DNA from: an uncultured Faecalibacterium sp.
GTDB taxonomy: Bacteria; Bacillota; Clostridia; Oscillospirales; Ruminococcaceae
Length of the DNA stretch: 17,978 nt
Assembly (NCBI GenBank): GCA_900772565.1
Contig: CAAHET010000143.1
Location: forward strand, 1-17,978
Reading direction: 5' to 3'
Part shown: positions 13,162 to 17,978 of the stretch, piece by piece
Position numbering within the stretch: the stretch's first letter is position 1
How the letters are laid out: the number at the start of each line of letters is the position of its first letter
Program-made: the position numbers and the translations under genes
The notes under the pieces: model-generated
What the model was told of the DNA's origin: nothing
The model's input: only the letters and a program-made list of their open reading frames with translations
The model's database searches: none

Positions 13162-14403
13162 TCAATGCTTTGCAATGCGGTCTGCCAGCTCCACCAGCAG
13201 ATCCTCCTGCCCAAAGCCGCCGGACTTGGTAATGACATAGCGGGTGCGCCCCTGATAAGTGAACCGCGCCAGCACGATGCCGCTTTCCAGCTCGCACACC
13301 GGTTCCAGCTCCCGTGCGCCCACGCTGTTCATGCACTGCAGCAGGGTGTCGCCGCCGGTGAGCAGCAGCGTGCCCAGATGCTCACTGCTGAACAGCGCCC
13401 CGAACATCTGCCCGACGCTGCCGGAAATGCCCACCCGCAGGCCGTCCAGATCAATGCCGCGGGCGGCGGCGTAGTCGGCGGTAAGCTGGTTGCCCCCCGC
13501 ATCGTTGGTCTCGATGATGCAGCGGGGGTTTGCTGCCAGCATCTGTTCGATTTCTGCCAGCGCAGCCTTGCCGTCGGCGCTTGCCCAGTAACCGGGCTCC
13601 AGCTTCTGCCGGGGGGTCAGCCGCAGGCGGGTAAAGCCTGCCTTTTCGGCGGTGTCCATCTGCCGCAGGGTGATGGGGTTCACGCTGCCGCAGAGCACCA
13701 GCAGCCGGGGGTCCAGCTGCGGGGTCTCGACCACGCTGCCGTCCGAAAGCCCCAGCAGCTCCGGCAGAAAGGCAGCAAAGCCTGCGCAGCCTGCCAGCAC
13801 CGGGGGTGTTCCATTCTGGAACAGCTGCCGTCCGGTGGTTTCCAGATCTGCGGCGGTTGCAGCGTCATACACCAGAATGCCGGTCTTGTCCGCTGCCGTC
13901 TCGCCGGGGCGCAGGCTCTGTGCGGGCACCTCGGTCTGCAACTGGATCAGCTTTGTCACCTCGGCGCAGCGCACCGGCTCGAAGGGGTCGATGCCGAAGG
14001 GGCTTTCGTTCACCGGCACGCCTTTGATGTAGTGGACGCCCTTTTCGGTGGTGCGTCCGATCTGCGGGAAGGCCGGCAGAAAGGGTAAATTGCGCGCGCC
14101 GCTTGCTTTAAGCAGGGCGGCAAGCTCTGCGCCGATGTTGCCGCGCAGGGCGGAATCCGTCTTTTTATAGATGCAGCCCACGCCGTTTTCTACCGCGCTG
14201 CGGGTCAGCTCTTCAACCGCCTCGGCAGCCTTTGCGGCGGGCAGATGCCGCGTTTCGGTATCTACCACCAGCACGGTGCTTCTGCACGCGGAAAGGTCTG
14301 CCTGCCCCACTACGACCTGCGTGGGGATGCCGTGTGCCGCAAGCTGTACGCCGGTATCCAGCGCACCAGTAAAATCATCTGCAATCATCAGCAGGCGAAG
14401 CAT
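13162..14403 (-). CDS. DUF1537 four-carbon acid-sugar kinase (DtnK/OtnK-type)
   Basis: 413 residues with both halves of the family. The N-terminal substrate domain has IADDFTGALDTGVQ (7-20), YKKTDSALRGNIG (79-91) and LPAFPQIGRTT (109-119). SGSVNP-type CGSVNPITLRQ (238-248) leads into the C-terminal ATP domain with LLLTGGDTLLQCM (346-358) and ITKSGGFGQEDLL (391-403). DUF1537 proteins phosphorylate D-threonate, D-erythronate or 3-keto-tetronates with ATP at C4. With PdxA2 at the other end of the operon, D-threonate or D-erythronate to DHAP is the best-supported route. I start at ATG 14403, which begins MLRLLMIADD and follows a GAGGGGG site; an upstream in-frame ATG at 14493 would add 30 non-family residues and remove the promoter. 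First gene of the operon; divergent from the regulator. Confidence 0.9.
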   Translation of the reverse strand: MLRLLMIADDFTGALDTGVQLAAHGIPTQVVVGQADLSACRSTVLVVDTETRHLPAAKAAEAVEELTRSAVENGVGCIYKKTDSALRGNIGAELAALLKASGARNLPFLPAFPQIGRTTEKGVHYIKGVPVNESPFGIDPFEPVRCAEVTKLIQLQTEVPAQSLRPGETAADKTGILVYDAATAADLETTGRQLFQNGTPPVLAGCAGFAAFLPELLGLSDGSVVETPQLDPRLLVLCGSVNPITLRQMDTAEKAGFTRLRLTPRQKLEPGYWASADGKAALAEIEQMLAANPRCIIETNDAGGNQLTADYAAARGIDLDGLRVGISGSVGQMFGALFSSEHLGTLLLTGGDTLLQCMNSVGARELEPVCELESGIVLARFTYQGRTRYVITKSGGFGQEDLLVELADRIAKH

Positions 14404-14491
14404 TCGTTCGTGCCCCCTCACTTGTTTTTGTGCTTTCATTATGCCGTATCCGGCAGGGGATTGCACGCCGCACAAGGGGCAAAAGCGTTTC

Positions 14492-14500
14492 ATTTTAGCA
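14492..14500 (-). promoter_or_regulatory. Probable extended -10 of the acid-sugar operon
   Basis: The minus strand reads TGCTAAAAT (14500-14492), an extended -10 (TGnTAAAAT), placing the start near 14485 and giving a leader of about 80 bases before the kinase gene. No good -35 lies 16 to 18 bases upstream, which fits an activator-dependent promoter; the TGAAAC box at 14525-14520 would be next to RNA polymerase. Confidence 0.4.
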
Positions 14501-14560
14501 CGTTTTTAATTTTCTTTCCGTTTCAAGTGTAAAAACGTTCCATTTTGAAACCGCTTTCTG

Positions 14561-14589
14561 TTTTCTTTTTGAACCATACCGATTATAAT
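14561..14589 (+). promoter_or_regulatory. Promoter of the PrpR_N-type regulator gene
   Basis: A perfect -10 hexamer TATAAT (14584-14589) has a weak TTTTCT 17 bases upstream. Transcription would begin near 14596, inside the inverted repeat GTTTC-AAAGA-GAAAC, so the gene is probably autoregulated. Confidence 0.5.
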
Positions 14590-14620
14590 AGTTTCAAAGA
14601 GAAACACGGAGGGACGTTTT

Positions 14621-16435
14621 ATGGTCGAAACTCACACCCGCATTCTGGGCATTGCCCCCTACGACGGAATGCGCACCGCCATGGAGCAGGCGGCGCAGGC
14701 CTACCCCAACGTTGAGCTGGAGGTGTACACCGGCGATCTGGAAGAGGGACAGGCCATCGTGCAGAGCATGGCGCCCAACAGCTACGACTGCATCATCTCC
14801 CGCGGCGGCACTGCCACCCTGATCCGGCAGGTGACCGACCTGCCGGTGGTGGATATCCATATCTCGGTGTACGATGTGCTGCGCACCATGAAACTGGCGG
14901 AGAACTACACCAGCCTGTACGCCATCGTGGGCTTTCCCAGCATCACCGAGCCCGCCCACACCCTTTGCAGCCTGCTGAACTTTGATTTGGACATCCTTAC
15001 CGTCCGCAGTGCCGAGGAGGTGCGCCACACCTTGGAGCGGCTCAAGCAGGGCGGCTACCGGATGGTAGTCTGCGACATGGTCACCCACACCATTGCCCGG
15101 GAGATGGGCTTTGACGCCTTTCTCATCACCTCCGGCATCGAGAGCCTGCACAGCGCCATTGATCAGGCGGTGAACATCAGCACATGGTTCGGCCAGCTGC
15201 GGCAGGAGAACCTGTTTTTGCGCAGCATCACGCAGGAGCAGGGCGGCAGGGTAGTGGTGATGGAGCCGGACGGCAGCCTGTACTATAACAATATGAAGGA
15301 CATCTCCCCGGAGCTGCATCGTTGTTTGCAGACCCACCTGCGGGAAATTCCCGCCACCGGCAGTTTAAAGTTCTACTACACCGAGCGCAGCCAGCTGTAC
15401 AGCATCACAGCACAGGTACTGCTGATGAACAATGTGCAGCGGTATCTGTTCTACTGTGTACCCTCCCGCATCCCGCTGCATTCCAACCGCCCGGGGCTGC
15501 GGTCGCTGAACAAGGGCGAGTGCGAATATCTTTTCTCCAACAGCTTTTACAGCCTGAGCGGTGCCATGGGCACACAGGACGCCGAGATCAATGCCCTTGC
15601 CGCCGTGCGCCAGCCCCTGTTCATCTGCGGCGAGCCGGGCACCGGCAAGGAGCAGATCGCCCGGTATCTCTATCTGCACAGCGCACTGGTGAACCGCCCC
15701 CTCGTGGTGGCAAACTGCGCTCTGATGAACGATAAATCATGGGATTTCCTGCTCAACCACTACAACTCTCCCCTGAACGCCAACGGCAACACGGTCTACT
15801 TCCAGAACTTTGAAGCCATCCCGGAGCAGTGGAGCGCCGAGCTGCTGGCTGCTATCGAGGAGACCGGCCTTGCCCGCCGGGTGCGGCTGCTGTTCTCCCG
15901 CTCGGTGCGCCCGGAGGAGCCGGTCTCGCCGGTCACCCGCCGCTTTATTGAGCGGCTGGGCGCGCTGACACTGGAGCTGCCCCCGCTGCGCAGCCGGTCG
16001 GACGAGATCCCGTCTCTTTCCAGTTTGTACCTGAACAGCCTGAATCTGGAGCTGGGTAAGCAGATCTCCGGCTTTGAGCCCCGCGCCATCGAGATGCTGC
16101 GGCAGTACCCGTGGCCGAACAACTACACCCAGTTCAAAAACCTGCTGCGTTCCCTTGCCACCCTGACGAACGGCCCCTACATCCGCAGCAGCAGCGTGGC
16201 CGACCTGCTCTCCAAGGAGCGCAGCCTGCGCAGCGCTCCGGCGGCGCACCCGGCAGCGGTGGTCAGCACCGACACCTCCCGCACGCTGGAAAGCATCATC
16301 GGCGAGGTCGTGCAGCAGACAGTAGCCGCCCACGGCGGCAACCGCGCCGCTGCCGCCCGGCAGCTGGGCATCAGCCGCACCACCCTGTGGCGGTATCTGG
16401 GCAAGCTGGAAAACGGCGAGGAGCCTGAAGCATAA
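14621..16435 (+). CDS. PrpR_N-PAS-AAA-Fis-type regulator with a degenerate sigma-54-activator core
   Basis: 604 residues. An N-terminal PrpR_N ligand-sensing domain (about 8-185, with IISRGGTATLI at 58-68) is followed by a PAS-like segment (195-285), an AAA+ domain (320-535) and a Fis-type helix-turn-helix (554-597, RAAAARQLGISRTTLWRYL). Walker A is intact (GEPGTGKE, 337-344). However, the GAFTGA loop is missing, the Walker B site reads VYFQNFE (392-398) with no Asp-Glu pair, and the sensor II WPGNVREL motif reads WPNNYTQF (498-505). It therefore should not remodel sigma-54 polymerase, and no -24/-12 promoter is seen nearby. It is best viewed as a DNA-binding acid-sugar sensor acting with sigma-A. 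ATG 14621 follows GGAGGG by 7 bases. It is divergent from the DUF1537 operon, its likely target. Confidence 0.88.
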   Translation: MVETHTRILGIAPYDGMRTAMEQAAQAYPNVELEVYTGDLEEGQAIVQSMAPNSYDCIISRGGTATLIRQVTDLPVVDIHISVYDVLRTMKLAENYTSLYAIVGFPSITEPAHTLCSLLNFDLDILTVRSAEEVRHTLERLKQGGYRMVVCDMVTHTIAREMGFDAFLITSGIESLHSAIDQAVNISTWFGQLRQENLFLRSITQEQGGRVVVMEPDGSLYYNNMKDISPELHRCLQTHLREIPATGSLKFYYTERSQLYSITAQVLLMNNVQRYLFYCVPSRIPLHSNRPGLRSLNKGECEYLFSNSFYSLSGAMGTQDAEINALAAVRQPLFICGEPGTGKEQIARYLYLHSALVNRPLVVANCALMNDKSWDFLLNHYNSPLNANGNTVYFQNFEAIPEQWSAELLAAIEETGLARRVRLLFSRSVRPEEPVSPVTRRFIERLGALTLELPPLRSRSDEIPSLSSLYLNSLNLELGKQISGFEPRAIEMLRQYPWPNNYTQFKNLLRSLATLTNGPYIRSSSVADLLSKERSLRSAPAAHPAAVVSTDTSRTLESIIGEVVQQTVAAHGGNRAAAARQLGISRTTLWRYLGKLENGEEPEA

Positions 16436-16438
16436 AGC

Positions 16439-16469
16439 AACACCCCGGAAGCTGTGCGTCCGGGGTGTT
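16439..16469 (+). terminator. Intrinsic terminator of the regulator gene
   Basis: An 11-bp perfect stem AACACCCCGGA (16439-16449) / TCCGGGGTGTT (16459-16469) starts four bases after the regulator stop codon and is followed by ACTTTTATA, a short T-rich tail. Confidence 0.85.
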
Positions 16470-16509
16470 ACTTTTATAAGCGAAGTCGTAAATTTTTAGC
16501 GGAGGCTTC

Positions 16510-16983
16510 TTATCTGCTCCGGTATTCCACGCGCGGTCTGCCGCCGGTGGAATAATCTACCTGACTTTCGGCTTCGCTCGTGCCGATAAGGTAGTTCAGG
16601 TACCGCCGCACCGTCACCTTGGAAAGGCCGGTGTCGGCTGCGATCTGCTCTGCTGTCCGGTAAGTGCTTGCATTTTTGCGCAGGTCGGCCCGGATATGGT
16701 CCAGCGTCTGTCGCTGGATGCCCTTTTCCAGTTCGGCGGTGCGGCTTTCCGGGTTCGGGCGGCGGGCGCGGATCATCTCGTCGATGTCGGATTGGGTAAA
16801 ATCCAAGCCGCTCTCAATGACCTTGCGGCGCACCACCACTTTATCCAGTGCTTCCTCGAACCGCTCGTACCGGAACGGCTTGATGAGGTAGTCCACCACG
16901 CCCAGCCGCAGGGCGTCCTGAATATGGGGCGCATCGTTGGCAGCAGTGATGAAGATGACCTCTGCATAAATCACGGCGGTCAT
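16510..16983 (-). pseudogene. Truncated CitB/DcuR-type response regulator lacking half its receiver domain
   Basis: 157 residues. Residues 7-50 are the second half of a receiver domain: VIFITAANDAPHIQDALRLG followed by VVDYLIKPFRYERFEEALDK, with the conserved Thr and Lys35. Then come a linker and a helix-turn-helix (TAEQIAADTGLSKVTVRRYL, 110-129) ending in STGGRPRVEYR, as in citrate/C4-dicarboxylate two-component regulators of about 230 residues. The first roughly 70 residues, including the phospho-accepting Asp, are absent. An in-frame stop lies 39 bases upstream of ATG 16983, and only 47 bases separate it from the next gene. No sensor kinase is present. A weak GAGG lies 8 bases before the ATG, so a receiver-less DNA-binding protein could still be made, but I regard it as a deletion remnant. 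Confidence 0.8.
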
Positions 16984-17030
16984 GGCAGGTGCCTCGCTTT
17001 ACCTTTATGCATCAGCGCATTTTGTAGCTG

Positions 17031-17783
17031 TTACCGCAGTGTCCCATAGGTTTCCTCCGCTACCGGTTCGCACCATTCGTTGGAGGTGTCCTCGCCGGGC
17101 ACTTCCACTGCCAGATGAGAGAACCAGCAATCAGGTGCAGCACCGTGCCAATGCTTGACCTCCGGGGGAATGTTCACGACATCTCCCGGATGCAGCTCCA
17201 GCGGTGCCTTGCCCCATTCCTGATAGTAGCCCCGGCCTGCTACGCAGACAAGGATCTGCCCACCGCCCTTTGCGGCATGATGGATGTGCCAGTTGTTCCG
17301 GCAGCCCGGCTCAAAGGTAACGTTGCAAATGCTCACCTGTGCGGTGGACAAGGGTGCCAGATAGCTTTTCCCGCTGAAATATGGTGCAAAACCGTCGTTG
17401 GGTGCGCCGATAGGGAACACCATCTCGCTCTGGTGCTGTGCCTTAGCATCCTCCGCAGCGTCCTCTGCCCAGACTTCCTTCGCCATGCGGAAAGCCGCCC
17501 ACGCCTTGGGCCAGCCTGCATAAAATGCCGCATGGGTCAGGATCTCTGCAATCTCAGTCCGGGTAATGCCGTTGTTTTTTGCTGCCGTCAAATGATACTG
17601 GAACGAGGAGTCCGTCAGTCCCTGCGCCATCAGTGCCACCACTGTCACAAGACTGCGGTCCCGGAGGGAGAGTTTATCCTCCCGGCTCCACACCTGCCCG
17701 AACAGCACCTCGTCGTTGAGTTCTGCAAACTTCGGTGCAAATTCGCCCAGAGCATCCCGCCCTGCTGTCTGTTTCACTGCCAT
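17031..17783 (-). CDS. Carboxymuconolactone-decarboxylase-like/cupin fusion protein
   Basis: 250 residues. The N-terminal part (about 10-110) is a CMD/AhpD-fold domain with LSLRDRSLVTVVALMAQG (38-55) and EIAEILTHAAFYAGWPKAW (77-95); it has no CxxC pair, so it is not a peroxidase-type AhpD. The C-terminal part (about 148-230) is a cupin: WHIHH (165-169), Gln176 where Glu is usual, PGDVVNIPPEVKHWHG (199-214) with His211 and His213. Fusions of this kind are common in Firmicutes, often beside flavin reductases, with no firmly assigned reaction; small-molecule oxidation or lactone chemistry is possible. ATG 17783 follows GGGAGG by 8 bases and overlaps the stop of the upstream FMN-reductase stub as TAATG, so translation is probably coupled to it. 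Confidence 0.87.
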   Translation of the reverse strand: MAVKQTAGRDALGEFAPKFAELNDEVLFGQVWSREDKLSLRDRSLVTVVALMAQGLTDSSFQYHLTAAKNNGITRTEIAEILTHAAFYAGWPKAWAAFRMAKEVWAEDAAEDAKAQHQSEMVFPIGAPNDGFAPYFSGKSYLAPLSTAQVSICNVTFEPGCRNNWHIHHAAKGGGQILVCVAGRGYYQEWGKAPLELHPGDVVNIPPEVKHWHGAAPDCWFSHLAVEVPGEDTSNEWCEPVAEETYGTLR

Positions 17784-17899
17784 TATACGTTCCTCCCCAT
17801 CTCGTAAGCCTGCGCCCCGCGCAGAAATTCATCGCACAGAATATCAGAGTTGCCGCCCTTCCGGGGACTGCCTGACAAAATCAATACCCTCTTGCTCAT
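17783..17899 (-). pseudogene. 38-codon stub of an NADPH-dependent FMN reductase/flavodoxin-fold protein
   Basis: A strong AAGGAGG precedes ATG 17899. The frame begins MSKRVLILSGSPRKGGNSD, then ILCDEFLRGAQAYEMGRNV and stop. The first beta-strand and the SGSPRKGGNSD phosphate loop are those of NADPH-dependent FMN reductases, which are normally about 180 to 200 residues. Here the protein stops after about 33 family-like residues, and the stop codon overlaps the ATG of the CMD/cupin gene (TAATG). The simplest reading is a deletion that removed the rest of the reductase and left its promoter, ribosome site and first helix in front of the next gene, perhaps retained for translational coupling. The frame is intact, so a 38-residue peptide could still be made. 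Confidence 0.75.
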
Positions 17900-17940
17900 A
17901 GGGACCTCCTTGACAGCGGAGCGTGTCCGCATTATGATGT

Positions 17941-17961
17941 TGATAGAGTTTGATTTTATCA
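17941..17961. promoter_or_regulatory. Possible operator upstream of the FMN-reductase stub
   Basis: TGATA (17941-17945) and TATCA (17957-17961) form an inverted repeat with an 11-base spacer in an AT-rich patch about 40 bases before the stub's start codon. Minus-strand -10-like hexamers (CATAAT, TAAAAT) occur here but none has a well-placed -35, and the window ends soon after. Confidence 0.3.
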
Positions 17962-17978
17962 TACAACTTAAAGCACAC

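Larger units (their letters stand above)
14487..14605. promoter_or_regulatory. Operator cluster (GTTTCA/TGAAAC boxes) in the divergent promoter region
   Basis: Boxes read on the plus strand: GTTTCA at 14487-14492, 14520-14525 and 14591-14596, plus two 15-bp inverted repeats with 3-base spacers: GTTCCA-TTT-TGAAAC (14537-14551) and GTTTCA-AAG-AGAAAC (14591-14605). The second follows the regulator's -10 box directly and covers its predicted start, the position expected for autorepression. The boxes at 14520-14551 lie about 35 to 65 bases upstream of the predicted kinase-operon start, suited to activation. The TGAAAC core matches the boxes before the transporter operon. The binding protein is assumed to be the adjacent regulator. 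Confidence 0.55.

Noticed and set aside
14404..14620. A sigma-54 (-24/-12) promoter next to the PrpR_N-type regulator
   Set aside because: I found no TGGCAC-N5-TTGC-like element on either strand of the intergenic region, and the regulator lacks GAFTGA.
1..17978. CRISPR arrays, tRNA or rRNA genes, transposases and phage genes
   Set aside because: No regularly spaced direct repeats, cloverleaf-like segments, rRNA stretches or transposase/integrase motifs were seen; the repeats present are irregular palindromic elements.

Overview
The window looks like chromosome from a Gram-positive gut clostridium of the Oscillospiraceae/Ruminococcaceae, most likely Faecalibacterium or a close relative. The reasons are the high GC with strong preference for C/G-ending codons, consistent AGGAGG ribosome binding sites, sigma-A-like promoters, and the interspersed short palindromic repeats (TTTGGGAGAGCTGGC...GACTGAGAGGG type). 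The genus is inferred from style, not proven. There are 11 intact protein genes, two truncated ones, and no rRNA, tRNA, CRISPR array or insertion sequence that I can see.

The theme is catabolism of sugar acids (aldonates and four-carbon acid sugars). Layout: (1) 1-461, repeats and a promoter; (2) 462-3703 (+), an IlvD/Edd-family sugar-acid dehydratase and a GntP-family gluconate-type permease, closed by a bidirectional terminator; (3) 3818-5047 (-), a MOFRL-type glycerate 2-kinase; (4) 5362-8074 (-), a three-gene operon of SLC13/DASS-like anion transporter, stand-alone VOC-domain protein and Na+/Ca2+ exchanger; (5) 8075-8671, a 597-base gene-free stretch with a promoter, three TGAAAC boxes, a cluster of repeats and a terminator; (6) 8672-14403 (-), a five-gene operon transcribed in the order DUF1537 acid-sugar kinase, Asp-box beta-propeller ('sialidase-like'), iron-type alcohol dehydrogenase, DapA-family aldolase, PdxA2-type 4-phosphoacid dehydrogenase; (7) 14621-16435 (+), a divergent PrpR_N/AAA/Fis-type regulator; (8) 16510-17899 (-), a response-regulator fragment, a carboxymuconolactone-decarboxylase/cupin fusion, and a 38-codon stub of an FMN reductase.

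How the parts may work together: DUF1537 kinase plus PdxA2 is an established pair that turns D-threonate or D-erythronate into the 4-phosphate and then DHAP plus CO2. The DapA-like aldolase, alcohol dehydrogenase, dehydratase and glycerate kinase would serve 2-keto-3-deoxy acids, small aldehydes and glycerate. The cytosolic beta-propeller is the unexplained member. Clusters of TGAAAC/GTTTCA boxes occur both in the kinase-regulator divergent promoter region and upstream of the transporter promoter. They suggest that one regulator controls both operons. That regulator has lost the GAFTGA loop, Walker B acidic residues and sensor II arginine of sigma-54 activators, so it probably works with the housekeeping sigma factor.

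The substrate, the propeller's role and the regulatory link are inferences; the gene families and the truncations are read directly from the sequence.
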